Assembly (NCBI RefSeq): GCF_000332155.1
Contig: NZ_KB235904.1
Coordinates: 958,946 to 1,022,945, forward strand
Direction of reading: 5' to 3'
Source of the DNA: Kamptonema formosum PCC 6407
GTDB lineage: Bacteria; Cyanobacteriota; Cyanobacteriia; Cyanobacteriales; Microcoleaceae
Length of the DNA: 64,000 nt
In this document: one piece after another, positions 37,201 through 45,629 of the stretch
How the letters are laid out: every line of letters starts with the position of its first letter
How positions within the stretch are numbered: the first letter of the stretch is position 1
Made by a program: the position numbers and the translations under genes
The notes under the pieces: generated by a model
Seen by the model: only the letters and a program-made list of their open reading frames with translations
The model's database searches: none
Told to the model about the DNA's origin: nothing

Positions 37201-38221
37201 TAGTGATGATTTTACCATCTACCTCTGGTAGGGCTATATTCATCGCCACATCGCGAGGAGAAAGTCCTTGAAAATCAACTTTCCACTGTTCTACAGTTCC
37301 GCCGCTAAATATTACTTGCAATACGGGAACATCTAAGGATTTAATATTTTCTAATTCCCGGTCTTGACTTCTGAAACCTGAGACAGCAAAACTGGTAGTA
37401 TTGAGTAATAATTGAATTTGTTCTGAATCTTGGGGCTGGAAATATTGACCTAATTCGGCTTGTACGTCGGGTTCGCGTAGAGAAGAGACAAACACGGGAA
37501 CAGGGGCTAATTTTCTGTCTGCTAAAGCTTGACAAAGTGCATCAATTGGTGCTAGATTACCAGATAAATAATGAGCGCGATAAAATAATATTCCCACCTT
37601 AGCAGCATTGGCTAAACTGGATAAATCATCTGCACCTCCCACAGAGAAACTATCTCTTAAATTCGGGGCTAACCAATGGTAAATCCCTACACGGGGTACT
37701 TGTTTAGGCAATGGGGGATTATAAGCAGTTTTCAAGCCAATATCCGCGATCGATTTCAGGCCGTTAACGAAATTTTCGACTCCGCCTTCTGTAAAATAAC
37801 GCCATAATCGATCTACTGCTGATAAGGATACCGTTGAATGGCTAATTAAATCGGGATCTGGGCCATTATCTCCTGGCATTACTATCAGTTCTGCCTTAGT
37901 TTTTTGCACGACTTCCCGCACAACTTCTAACCCATAAGACCAATAAGAACGCCCTCCCAATAACCGTATAATGATTACTTCTGCTTTTTCTAATACCTCT
38001 TCAGCGTAAGTATCAATAGTTAACTGCTGCTGCAATTGTAACAGATTAGCTACTCGTAGAGATGGGAATCCTGCTGGTAATTTAGATATAGCTGTCGCGA
38101 GAGTTTGAATATCAGTATCAGCGGCTGTAATAAATACAATAGGTGCGGGTGTTTGCTGAAGGAAAATTACTCCCTCTGATTGAGGATTCCAACCTCCCGG
38201 TGTTGCTGCTATACGGTGCAT
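34202..38221 (-). CDS. cobN: cobaltochelatase subunit CobN
   Basis: Large subunit of the ATP-dependent cobaltochelatase of B12 synthesis, 1339 residues, which inserts cobalt into hydrogenobyrinate a,c-diamide. The N-terminal half carries the CobN-specific ADTDIQTLATAI and LLGGRSYWSYG segments; later HVGKHGNLEWLPGK, PTGRNFYSVDI and GGDDIAEALALLG are hallmarks shared with CobN/ChlH. I prefer CobN over ChlH because of the length and the N-terminal domain. Near residue 1120 a diverged 10-residue tandem repeat (NxNQ... type, about 50 residues) interrupts the usual sequence before the SAPEAFEKRL motif. No other cobalamin genes and no cobalamin riboswitch are seen beside it. Confidence 0.92.
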   Translation of the reverse strand: MHRIAATPGGWNPQSEGVIFLQQTPAPIVFITAADTDIQTLATAISKLPAGFPSLRVANLLQLQQQLTIDTYAEEVLEKAEVIIIRLLGGRSYWSYGLEVVREVVQKTKAELIVMPGDNGPDPDLISHSTVSLSAVDRLWRYFTEGGVENFVNGLKSIADIGLKTAYNPPLPKQVPRVGIYHWLAPNLRDSFSVGGADDLSSLANAAKVGILFYRAHYLSGNLAPIDALCQALADRKLAPVPVFVSSLREPDVQAELGQYFQPQDSEQIQLLLNTTSFAVSGFRSQDRELENIKSLDVPVLQVIFSGGTVEQWKVDFQGLSPRDVAMNIALPEVDGKIITRAVSFKAVQTWNSELETDVVGYEPANDRIQFVADLAANWVRLRQTPIANRRIALILANYPTRDGRLANGVGLDTPASCIEIIKALQQAGYQIENIPTSGDELVKLLTSGFTNDPEGRELRPIQQYLSLEEYQQYFTTLPQPVQAGISQRWSLEANHSHFPIPGIQLGNIFVGIQPARGYEIDPTLNYHAPDLEPTHNYLAYYYWLRENFGTQAIVHVGKHGNLEWLPGKSIALSSNCYPEVALGPLPHLYPFIVNDPGEGSQAKRRSQAVIIDHLTPPMTRAELYGPLQQLEALIDEYYEAQSLDPSRLPIIRDRILTLANKENLHRDLLFVNEQSIDNEKFAEFLSRTDGYLCELKEAQIRDGLHVFGQCPEGRQLRDLIIAIARHPETNRLGLTRALAKDLQLDFDPLTADMSVLIETADSLSIQQINLAQNQPRSIGDTIEILEQKAAELVDNLIHDYCQHINQENINAIGVNKSISTVTNIGKATQQELDWIRNYLLPALQQTNQEIINLLRGLNGRYVPSGSSGAPTRGRPDVLPTGRNFYSVDIRAVPTETAWRIGQLAAESLIERYTQENGEYPQTLGLSIWGTSTMRTGGDDIAEALALLGVQPIWDGPSRRVIDFEILPVSILGRPRVDVTLRISGFFRDAFPNLIDLFDSAVQAVASLKEPPEQNPLAFQVQAETQFWQSNGLTQQQAEIRSSYRVFGSKPGAYGAGLQGLIESQNWTDDEDLAKAYINWSSYAYTASNTNLSQREGANINANQGKAANTNTNQEISSNSSPNQDKPSNFPPYQEKIERGSWGESAPEAFEKRLSGMQIVLHNQDNREHDILDSDDYYQFQGGMTAAVRKLRGENPNTYFGDNSIPENPKVRQLGDEIERVYRSRAINPKWIAGVMRHGYKGAFEMAATVDYLFAYGATANCVEDFMYQGVAEAYLFDAKVQEFIQQKNPWALRDMAERLLEAHQRGLWQKVQPDILEKLRSLVHQAEGVIESASAPNR
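34819..34938. repeat. 30-bp tandem repeats within cobN
   Basis: Four diverged 30-bp units, each starting CTTGGTTAG or a variant, at 34819, 34849, 34879 and 34909. They keep the reading frame and encode 10-residue Asn/Gln/Ser-rich units. Confidence 0.85.
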
Positions 38222-38254
38222 TTGTTTTACCTTGTAGAGTGTTAATAAATATAG

Positions 38255-38392
38255 CTAGGGGCTAGGGGCTAGGGACTAGGGACTAGGGGAAAAAGGGAAT
38301 AGAATCAAGGGCTTCGCCGTGAGTCCTCAGCCGAACAGTTTCAGTAATTTAGAATGTCCTAACCACCTTGACCGTTGCTATAAAAGAAAATA
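38255..38392. repeat. composite dispersed repeat, copy 1
   Basis: CTAGGGG units are followed by a unique-looking tail (GGCTTCGCCGTG, GCCGAAC, TTTAGAATGTCCTAA, CCGTTGCTATA). The same order appears at 55140-55312, and an inverted tail piece at about 54147. Lies between livF-like stop and cobN start. Confidence 0.75.
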
Positions 38393-38407
38393 TTAATAGC
38401 AACTCTA

Positions 38408-39160
38408 TTATCCTAAATATGCCTGTTTTACGCGCTCATTTTTCAATAAATCTGAAGCCACGCCAGAAAGGGTAATATTACCAGCTTCCAGCACATAACC
38501 TCTGTCAGCAATTTGTAATGCTAAATTAGCGTTTTGTTCCACCAATAGAATTGTAACACCTGTGGAGCGCAAAGTTTGAATAATACTGAAAATCTCGCGC
38601 ACGATTGCGGGGGCCAAACCAAGACTAGGTTCATCTAATAATAGCAGTTTTGGGCGACTCATCAATGCCCGCGCGATCGCCAGCATTTGCTGTTCCCCAC
38701 CGCTGAGAGTTCCTGCTAGTTGATGGCGACGTTCAGCTAACCGAGGGAATATCTCAAATTGCCTTTCTAAATCGGCTTTTATTTCCGCAGAATCAGACCG
38801 AACGTAAGCCCCCAATTCTAAGTTTACCAGAATAGTTTGCCGAGCTAAAACTCGCCTCCCTTCTGGACTGTGAGCAATCCCCAGTTTAACAACTTCATGG
38901 GTTTGGCGACGGGTAATATCTCGCCCATCATAGACGATTTCTCCGGCACTAGAATTGACCATTCTAGAAATAGCTCTTAGGGTAGTGCTTTTACCAGCAC
39001 CATTAGCACCAACAAGGGTAACAACTTCCCCCATATTAACAGTTAAGTTGATATCTTGCAAGGCTTGAATGCCACCATAATTAACAAACAATCCTTTAAC
39101 ATCTAACAACACATATTTGCTTTTCTCTACATTCATCTGCGGTAAAAAGTCCTTATTCAT
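38408..39160 (-). CDS. LivF/NatE-like branched-chain or neutral amino-acid ABC ATPase
   Basis: ATP-binding subunit of 250 residues. Walker A is GANGAGKST, signature LSGGEQQMLAIARALM, Walker B LLLLDEPSLGLAP, and VEQNANLALQIADRGYVLEAG is the typical LivF end. Start MNKDFLPQM overlaps the end of the upstream LivG-like gene by 8 bp. In cyanobacteria this pair matches NatE/NatA of the N-I neutral amino-acid transporter, whose permease and binding protein genes are often elsewhere; they are not in this window. Urea UrtE is a less likely alternative. Confidence 0.88.
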   Translation of the reverse strand: MNKDFLPQMNVEKSKYVLLDVKGLFVNYGGIQALQDINLTVNMGEVVTLVGANGAGKSTTLRAISRMVNSSAGEIVYDGRDITRRQTHEVVKLGIAHSPEGRRVLARQTILVNLELGAYVRSDSAEIKADLERQFEIFPRLAERRHQLAGTLSGGEQQMLAIARALMSRPKLLLLDEPSLGLAPAIVREIFSIIQTLRSTGVTILLVEQNANLALQIADRGYVLEAGNITLSGVASDLLKNERVKQAYLG

Positions 39161-39965
39161 CTCCTAAATAAGCCTCGATTACTGCCGGATCGTTTCTAAC
39201 CGTAGCTGGATTGCCCAAAGCAATTAGCTGACCGAAGTGTAAAACTGCAATTCTGTCGCATAAGCCCATAACTAATGGGACGTGATGCTCAATTAATATT
39301 ACAGTAAGATTGAACTGTTGTCGCAGTTCTCGGATAAATTCACTGAGTTGGTGTTTTTCAGAGGGATTCATGCCGGCGGCGGGTTCATCTAACAGTAATA
39401 TTTGCGGTTCGAGGGCGAGAGCACGGGCAATTTCTAGGCGACGTTGATCGCCGTAGGGAAAGTTTTTGGCTTTTTCGTGAGCGCGATCGCGCAATCCCAC
39501 TAATTCTAATAATTCTAAGGCTTTTTGCTTAGTTCTGCGTTCCATAGTGTTAGCTTTTGGTAAACCCAATATACCAGCCATCAGTGATAAGAATGGATTT
39601 CCATCGCGGCTGTGGATGTGTCTGGCGATCGTAACATTTTCTAGGGCGGAAAGTTCCCCAAATAAGCGAATATTTTGGAAGGTGCGGGAAATGCCTTTAT
39701 TGGCAATTTGATAGGGGCGGAGTTGGGAAATATCTTGGTTTTGATAAATGAGTTGACCGCTGGATGGTGTTATCAATCCGGTGACAAGATTAAATAGAGT
39801 TGTCTTGCCAGCACCGTTGGGGCCGATGAGTCCAAATATTTCATTTTTTTGGACTGCAAAAGATACATTATTGACGGCAATTAATCCTCCGAATCTGCGA
39901 GTTAGTTCTTTGGCTTCTAGGACAGTAGTATTGGTTGAAAGGGGAATAGTTGTTGATGCAATCAT
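39153..39965 (-). CDS. LivG/NatA-like amino-acid ABC ATPase
   Basis: ATP-binding subunit of 270 residues. Walker A is GPNGAGKTT, the signature region YGDQRRLEIARAL, Walker B LLLDEPAAGMNP and switch histidine in LIEHHVPLV. ISRTFQNIRLFGELSALENVTIARH is typical LivG. It is the first gene of the pair with the LivF-like ATPase and overlaps it by 8 bp. A strong promoter lies just upstream. Assigned to amino-acid import by family; substrate specificity is not visible. Confidence 0.88.
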   Translation of the reverse strand: MIASTTIPLSTNTTVLEAKELTRRFGGLIAVNNVSFAVQKNEIFGLIGPNGAGKTTLFNLVTGLITPSSGQLIYQNQDISQLRPYQIANKGISRTFQNIRLFGELSALENVTIARHIHSRDGNPFLSLMAGILGLPKANTMERRTKQKALELLELVGLRDRAHEKAKNFPYGDQRRLEIARALALEPQILLLDEPAAGMNPSEKHQLSEFIRELRQQFNLTVILIEHHVPLVMGLCDRIAVLHFGQLIALGNPATVRNDPAVIEAYLGDE

Positions 39966-39992
39966 AAATAAAATAATACAGAAATTAATAAG

Positions 39993-40021
39993 ATCATACC
40001 TTGTAATTGTCCTGGGATCAA
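39993..40021 (-). promoter_or_regulatory. sigma-70-type promoter of the livG-like gene
   Basis: Read on the - strand: TTGATC, 17 bp, TATGAT, about 28 bp before the ATG ending at 39965. Good consensus and spacing. Confidence 0.6.
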
Positions 40022-40034
40022 GCTAATATATAAT
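40007..40034 (+). promoter_or_regulatory. sigma-70-type promoter of the DUF4351 gene
   Basis: TTGTCC, 16 bp, TATAAT (40029-40034), about 20 bp before ATG 40054. It overlaps the divergent promoter at 39993-40021, so the two directions may compete for polymerase. Confidence 0.5.
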
Positions 40035-40053
40035 AGCGTCTACTCAAAGAGTA

Positions 40054-40917
40054 ATGGCTGAAGCAGATATCGGTAGCAAACGTTTAATTAGTTTGGCTCC
40101 CAATGCGTGGGTACAATGGGTGACAAATATCCCCGATGCGATCGCAAGAAATATTCTTGATGCTGAGTTTCAATGGCTTAGCCGCGAGAGCGATGTCTTA
40201 GTGAAAGCATACAGTCCTGAGCATGGGGAATTTCTAGTTTTAAATGAGTTACAATCTCAATATACCAGTCGGATGCCTCGGCGGATGCGGGCCTATGCCG
40301 CACTCGCACAGGAGAAGTATAATTTACCAGTATATCCGGTGCTGGTTAATATTTTCCAGCCTGAAGAGATTGTGACGATTCCCACGCGCTATGAGTCTAA
40401 TTTTATGGGATTGATAGCGCGTCAAGATTATCGGGTGATTAATCTTTGGGAAGTGGATGTTGAACTGGCATTTGGGCCGTCGTTGACTCCTTTACTTCCC
40501 TTTGTTCCAATACTTAAAGGTGGAGATAATGAGTCAGTTGTGGTGAGGGCAGTGACAGCTTTGCGAGCAGATGAACAGTTGCGAGAATTGGAAAATCTCT
40601 TGGGATTTTTTGCCTGTTCTGTGTTTGATGTTGCTAGAGTTAGAGAAATTTTGAGGTTTGATATGGCAATATTACAGAAATCTCCTTTGTTTCAGCAAAT
40701 GGCGCGGGAACAGCGACAGCAAGAAAACCTGCGCGTGCTTTTACGTCTGATTCAGCGTCGCTTTGGTGAGGTATCAGCGGAGATAGGGGCTAATTTACAA
40801 AGGTTGAATATCGAGCAATTAGACGAGTTGCTGGATGTGCTTTTTACGGTAAATTCTCTCGATGAATTTATCAATTCTATTCCCTCGCAAAATAGGAATA
40901 GTTCAGAGTTAGGATAG
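40054..40917 (+). CDS. Rpn-type PD-(D/E)XK protein with DUF4351
   Basis: Protein of 287 residues common in cyanobacteria. The N-terminal part resembles the Rpn/recombination-promoting nuclease fold; the E-x-Q motif is in LVLNELQSQYTSRMPRRMRAY. The C-terminal DUF4351 domain (about 230-280) reads LRLIQRRFGEVSAEIGANLQRLNIEQLDELLDVLFTVNSLDEFI. Not associated with a mobile element here. Its cell role is unknown; members are usually annotated as putative transposases or nucleases, of which only the fold similarity is secure. Confidence 0.8.
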   Translation: MAEADIGSKRLISLAPNAWVQWVTNIPDAIARNILDAEFQWLSRESDVLVKAYSPEHGEFLVLNELQSQYTSRMPRRMRAYAALAQEKYNLPVYPVLVNIFQPEEIVTIPTRYESNFMGLIARQDYRVINLWEVDVELAFGPSLTPLLPFVPILKGGDNESVVVRAVTALRADEQLRELENLLGFFACSVFDVARVREILRFDMAILQKSPLFQQMAREQRQQENLRVLLRLIQRRFGEVSAEIGANLQRLNIEQLDELLDVLFTVNSLDEFINSIPSQNRNSSELG

Positions 40918-41103
40918 TGCAAAGGTAGGGGCGAACGGCCGTTCGCTCCTGCTGTTGGCCCGCAATGCTTGGGCGCAAATGCCTGATGATCCAAGATTTT
41001 TCAGAGAAACCGGGTTTTTTTGCGTAAGTTATATTGATGAAAATGTAGATATTTTTATCCCGAATCGCTGAGAATGTTCAGCAGGTGAACGGTTTATACT
41101 TAA

Positions 41104-44082
41104 ATGACTAAGCATTACCCACAAAAACTCGCTGCTATACTGACTTTCACTCTCTTGTCTTGCGGTGCGCCGTTACTTTTGAGCGCTAATGCCTTGGCCC
41201 TGGAAAACCGCAAGCCAGAAGTCGCGACTACAGAGATTGCCCCACTGATTGCGAAGTTAAAGAGCACCAATGAAAAAGAACTGGATGCAGCCATTAAGAA
41301 GTTAGGCAAAATTGGTGAGCCAGCTATTCCTGCTCTGATTCAAGCCTTGGGGGATAAGAATTTGCTAGTCAGCCGGAGTGCTGGCGAGGTTCTACAGAAA
41401 ATTGGTACCCCTGCGATTCCTGCCCTTCTTCAAGCCTTGAAAGACTCAGATGTGCAAATTCGCCGTCGCGCTGCTGGTGTGTTACGCGGAGTTATATATT
41501 TTAGTTTGGAATTGGGAAAATTACCAGAAGCTACAGGTTTTGCACCTGCATTGATTTCCCTGCTTAAAGACTCCGATGCACAGGTGCGTAGCAATGCTGC
41601 TGATGCCTTGGGGAACATCGGTGCAGAAGCCAAAGCCGCTGTACCTGCGTTGATTCCCCTGCTCAAAGACTCCGATGCAGACGTGCGTATCAATGCTGCC
41701 TCTGCCTTGGGGAAAATTGGTGCAGAAGCCAAAACGGCTGTACCTGCGTTGATTCTCCTGCTTAAAGACTCCAATGCAGAGGTGCGTAATAATGCTGCCA
41801 ATGCCTTGGGAAGCATCGGTGCAGAAGCCAAAACGGCTGTACCTGCGTTGATTCCCCTGCTTAAAGACTCCGATGCAGAGGTGCGTAGCAATGCTGCCAA
41901 TGCCTTGAGGAACATCGGCGCAGAAGCCAAAGCTGCTGTACCTAAGTTGATTCCCTTACTCAAAGACTCCAATGCAGACGTGCGTAGCAGTGTTGCCCAT
42001 GCCTTGGGGAGCATGGGTGCAGAAGCCAAAGCTGCTGTACCTGCGTTGATTCCCCTGCTCAAAGACTCCGATGCCAACGTGCGTAGCAGTGTTGCCCATG
42101 CCTTGGGGAGCATGGGTGCAGAAGCCAAAGCCGCTGTACCTGCGTTGATTCCCCTGCTCAAAGACTCCAATGGACTCGTGCGAAGCATTGCTGGCTATAG
42201 CTTGGGGGACATCGGTGCAGAAGCCAAAGCCGTTGTGCCTGTGTTGATTTCCCTGCTCAAAGACTCCGATGCCAACGTGCGTAATAATGCTTCTTTTGTT
42301 CTGAAGACAATCGCTCTCAACATTCAAGACCAAGCAAAAACGCTATCCCCAGCAGAATTGGATAAAGTTATCCGAGAACTTGAACCCGCTTTAAAAATCT
42401 TAGAAGACCCTAAAGCTAAGTTTTCAAAAGAAGACATCGCAACAGTGCGCCTCTCCATCGAAGCCCTCAAAGCTAAAAGAAACGCCCATTTATTCAATTT
42501 AATTCGCCAGAATAAATGGGTAGCAGCAGCAATAATTTACCTGATATTCTTCCCTTCCCTTTGGTCTGCAATCCTCCGCCTGCGTCCCCTCTGGATACTG
42601 CAAATTAACGACGCGCTCAAATCCTACGATTTTAAACTACCTGAAACCTGGGGCGGCGCACCTATACGGATTCGCGACCTTACCTTTATCCGTTTTTTCA
42701 TTTACCATCCCAGAGTCCTAGATGCCTGGGTTTCCACCCACATCGAAACAGTCCGCGAACAATTTACCACACAAGAAACAGTCGAAATCCGCGCTACTTA
42801 CATCCCAGTTTCCTTTGAACTAGACGACAAAAAAGTAACTGAAATTCGATGTCAAGAATTGCAGTCAACTTTCACCAAAAACCGCATCCGTTTGTTGATT
42901 TGGGGTGAAGGCGGCATCGGCAAAACTAGCATCGCCTGTCAAATTGCAGATTGGGCAATGGAACCAGATCAAAACAAACGCCTCACCAAACATCTGATGA
43001 TTCCTATACTAATGGAAGAAGAACTAAAGAATGTAAACGAGGACAAAGATTCTTTCTTAACAGCAATTAACGGTCAACTAAAATCGATCGCTGACCTCCC
43101 CAAGCCTGCTGATGAAGACTTGCTAAAACAATTATTACAACAGCGCCGCCTGCTGGTAATTGTTGACCATTTTTCGGAAATGTCAGAAGCTACCCAAAAG
43201 GCAATTCTCCCTAACTCTCCTGATTTTCCCGTCAATGCTTTAGTTGTCACTTCGCGGCTGGATTCAAGCCTGGGAAGAGGCAATAAAACCACGCTTCACC
43301 CGCTGCGAATTGAGGGATCGGAATTATCCGATTTTATGCAGAAATACTTGGAAAAGCTAGGGAAAATACATCTGTTTGGCGGTTCGCGGTTTCACTATGC
43401 TTGCGGTGACTTGGCTAAACTTTTAGAGGGAATCGAAAATCAAGGAAGAAGCACAACTGTCTTATTTGCCAAACTGTACGCTGATGTGTTAATTGCTAAT
43501 AAAACGGCAGACAATACTAGCGACGACGATTCACCTAAAAATATCCCGGATTTGATGCTGTCGTACCTAACCGAAATTAATCGGGATGTGGCAGAGGATA
43601 AATTGAGCGATAACGAAGTTCACGAAATAGCTAAAATGTTGGCTTGGGAATGCCTAAAAGTTACTTATCGACCCACAAGTATCAAGATTAAAGATGCTTT
43701 AACTGCTCTATCTGCGTTGAATTTACAGGATGCTGAAGCACGCCTTAAATATCTGGAAGAAAAACTCCGTATCCTGCAAAGGAAGGGTTCTAGCAAAGAC
43801 AATATTAGTTTTGTTCTTGACCCCGTAGCCGAGTATTTAGCCGGGTTGCATTTAGTGGATATTTATGGTAATGATGATAGTAAATGGTGCGATTTTATCA
43901 TCAATGGAGATTTTCAGACTTCCCTAGAGGCAATTAAAGGCTTTATGTTAGCAGTTCGTGATTGCTATTTAGCCAAAGTTCTTGATGCAAAAGTTACTGA
44001 TTATCTGCCTAGTGAAATAGCCACGCGCTATAATATTTCTATTACTGTACCGGCTCAAACTCCTCAACTCGTCTCACCATGA
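41104..44082 (+). CDS. HEAT-repeat, transmembrane, NACHT/STAND-like NTPase protein
   Basis: Multidomain protein of 992 residues. A signal-like N-terminus (1-32, ending ANALA) precedes about ten HEAT/PBS-lyase-type repeats (about 40-400) with a 33-residue unit (DSDAxVRSxAAxALGxIGAEAK then AVPALIPLLK). A hydrophobic segment at about 470-495 (WVAAAIIYLIFFPSLWSAIL) follows, then an NTPase with P-loop GEGGIGKTS (about 602-610), Walker B-like LLVIVDHFSE and sensor-like ALVVTSRL, and a C-terminal helical region. The NTPase is NACHT/STAND-like, though the acidic Walker B residue is followed by His rather than Asp. Topology (HEAT domain outside, NTPase inside) is inferred. HEAT plus STAND NTPases often act in signalling or defence; nothing nearby proves this. 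Confidence 0.8.
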   Translation: MTKHYPQKLAAILTFTLLSCGAPLLLSANALALENRKPEVATTEIAPLIAKLKSTNEKELDAAIKKLGKIGEPAIPALIQALGDKNLLVSRSAGEVLQKIGTPAIPALLQALKDSDVQIRRRAAGVLRGVIYFSLELGKLPEATGFAPALISLLKDSDAQVRSNAADALGNIGAEAKAAVPALIPLLKDSDADVRINAASALGKIGAEAKTAVPALILLLKDSNAEVRNNAANALGSIGAEAKTAVPALIPLLKDSDAEVRSNAANALRNIGAEAKAAVPKLIPLLKDSNADVRSSVAHALGSMGAEAKAAVPALIPLLKDSDANVRSSVAHALGSMGAEAKAAVPALIPLLKDSNGLVRSIAGYSLGDIGAEAKAVVPVLISLLKDSDANVRNNASFVLKTIALNIQDQAKTLSPAELDKVIRELEPALKILEDPKAKFSKEDIATVRLSIEALKAKRNAHLFNLIRQNKWVAAAIIYLIFFPSLWSAILRLRPLWILQINDALKSYDFKLPETWGGAPIRIRDLTFIRFFIYHPRVLDAWVSTHIETVREQFTTQETVEIRATYIPVSFELDDKKVTEIRCQELQSTFTKNRIRLLIWGEGGIGKTSIACQIADWAMEPDQNKRLTKHLMIPILMEEELKNVNEDKDSFLTAINGQLKSIADLPKPADEDLLKQLLQQRRLLVIVDHFSEMSEATQKAILPNSPDFPVNALVVTSRLDSSLGRGNKTTLHPLRIEGSELSDFMQKYLEKLGKIHLFGGSRFHYACGDLAKLLEGIENQGRSTTVLFAKLYADVLIANKTADNTSDDDSPKNIPDLMLSYLTEINRDVAEDKLSDNEVHEIAKMLAWECLKVTYRPTSIKIKDALTALSALNLQDAEARLKYLEEKLRILQRKGSSKDNISFVLDPVAEYLAGLHLVDIYGNDDSKWCDFIINGDFQTSLEAIKGFMLAVRDCYLAKVLDAKVTDYLPSEIATRYNISITVPAQTPQLVSP
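41569..42300 (+). repeat. 99-bp coding repeats of HEAT units
   Basis: Seven to eight near-identical 99-bp units. Each encodes one 33-residue HEAT-like repeat starting at DSDA or DSNA. DNA identity between units is very high, implying recent duplication or homogenisation. Confidence 0.9.
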
Positions 44083-44093
44083 GGCTGAGTATA

Positions 44094-44280
44094 ATACCAA
44101 ATCCAGGTTAGTTATCCCCTTTATTAGCAATAATCTGTCATTGCGAGCGAAGCGAAGCAATCGCAGAGACTAGGCGATTGCTTCGCTTCGCTCGCAATGA
44201 CAATAAAGCTCGCAATAGCAATAAAGCTCGCAATGACAATAAAGCTCGCAATGACAATAAAGGATAGCTGGATTTGGTAT
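44094..44280. mobile_element. nested MITE-like element (CATTGCGAGCG family)
   Basis: Outer 13-bp perfect inverted repeat ATACCAAATCCAG / CTGGATTTGGTAT at 44094-44106 and 44268-44280. Inside is a long hairpin (44136-44202) starting TGTCATTGCGAGCGAAGCG, then three 18-bp tandem units of ATAAAGCTCGCAATGACA type. A second copy of the inner hairpin is at 52255-52319. Confidence 0.8.
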
Positions 44281-44285
44281 AATCG

Positions 44286-44331
44286 GCGGTTGAAACCGCG
44301 TCTACACAGACAAAACCCGCCTACGCGGGTT
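44286..44331. repeat. paired small hairpins, copy 2
   Basis: GCGGTTGAAACCGC (44286-44299) and AACCCGCCTACGCGGGTT (44314-44331), the same two-hairpin layout as 22759-22804 with compensating changes. It lies between convergent genes and may terminate one or both. Confidence 0.8.
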
Positions 44332-44430
44332 AAATTTTTACATCCTCTTTTAGGTCGGACTTTGATAGTCGAGACGTACATTCTCTGCGCCACAATACCT
44401 CACAAAATCCGAGCCTAATACAATTGATTA

Positions 44431-45411
44431 TTATGATACAGTAGTTGTTAGGGAAGGCGATGATTCCTTAACAGCTTCGATATCTTTGAACAGCACTGTA
44501 CTCAGGTAACGTTCGCCAAAACTAGGTTGCACCATTACTATCAGTTTCCCAGCATTTTCTGGGCGTTTGCCGATGGTAATTGCTGCTGATAAAGCTGCAC
44601 CGGCAGAGATACCTGAAAGCAATCCTTCTTCTTTGGCTAATCTGCGGCTAAATGCGATCGCGTCGTCATCGGTAACGGCAATCACTTCATCGATTAGTTC
44701 CTTGCGAAGGACTTCGGGCACAAATCCCGCGCCAATACCTTGAATTTTGTGCGGGCCCGCTTTACCTCCCGCGAGCACTTGACTGTTGACAGGTTCAACT
44801 GCGATCGCTTTAAAACTCGGTTTCCGCTGTTTAATTACCTCAGCAATGCCTGTAATTGTCCCCCCAGTACCAACCCCAGAAATTAAGAAATCGATCTCAC
44901 CATCCGTATCTGCCCAAATTTCCTCTGCTGTCGTTTCCCGGTGAATTTTAGGGTTAGCGGGGTTGTTGAATTGTTGCGGCATAAAAGCATTGGGAGTTGT
45001 CGCGGCAATTTCTGTCGCCCGCGCGATCGCACCTTTCATCCCCTCATACCCCGGTGTCAATTCCAATTCTGCCCCGTAAGCCTTCAGCATCGCCCGCCGC
45101 TCTAAGCTCATCGTATCTGGCATGATTAAAATTAAACGGTAGCCTTTCGCCGCCGCTACCATTGCCAAAGCAATTCCCGTATTTCCCGAAGTCGGTTCTA
45201 CTAAAATTGTTTTCCCTGGTGCGATCGCTCCCGCCTCTTCTGCTGCTAGAATCATGCTAGCGCCAATTCTGTCTTTTACTGAAGCTGCCGGATTCATCCC
45301 TTCCAACTTCACTACAATTCGAGCTACACAACCTTCTGCTTGCGGAATTTTGTTAAGCTGAACTAAAGGAGTCCGCCCAATTAGTTCCGTCACGTCTTTA
45401 GCAATTCTCAT
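44431..45411 (-). CDS. cysK: cysteine synthase A (O-acetylserine sulfhydrylase)
   Basis: PLP enzyme of 326 residues that makes cysteine from O-acetylserine and sulfide. The PLP lysine is K46 in [11 protein letters not shown], the substrate loop is [11 protein letters not shown], the phosphate-binding glycine loop is [10 protein letters not shown], and the C-terminal block is [15 protein letters not shown]. Length matches CysK. It is monocistronic between repeat-filled and AT-rich gaps. CysM is the alternative but the sequence fits CysK better. Confidence 0.93.
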   Translation of the reverse strand: MRIAKDVTELIGRTPLVQLNKIPQAEGCVARIVVKLEGMNPAASVKDRIGASMILAAEEAGAIAPGKTILVEPTSGNTGIALAMVAAAKGYRLILIMPDTMSLERRAMLKAYGAELELTPGYEGMKGAIARATEIAATTPNAFMPQQFNNPANPKIHRETTAEEIWADTDGEIDFLISGVGTGGTITGIAEVIKQRKPSFKAIAVEPVNSQVLAGGKAGPHKIQGIGAGFVPEVLRKELIDEVIAVTDDDAIAFSRRLAKEEGLLSGISAGAALSAAITIGKRPENAGKLIVMVQPSFGERYLSTVLFKDIEAVKESSPSLTTTVS

Positions 45412-45629
45412 GGAAATACCCCTGTGATGTTTTTATCAACGATCGTGTTTTTACCATGAAAGCCCCCTTTATCGATAAAGTTTTAGGGTTTTTCAAGATT
45501 TAAAGGCATTGTAGGGTCGAAGCAATTGAGCCTTTATTTACCGTGAAATCCAAAATTTCTGGTGCAAATGCTTTTGCCATTACCCAAGTAATTACTAATT
45601 ATCACAGATTTTGTCAAATACAGTATTTA

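Noticed and set aside
38222-38407. Cobalamin riboswitch before cobN
   Set aside because: The B12 box is not visible; the gap holds a dispersed repeat.
41430-42188. Long open frame on the - strand opposite the HEAT repeats (252 codons)
   Set aside because: It is an antisense shadow created by the 99-bp periodicity; its translation simply repeats and has no start or ribosome site support.
44124-44393. Open frame of 89 codons through the palindromic elements
   Set aside because: The translation consists of repeat units (IASFIVIASF type) from the MITE-like element.
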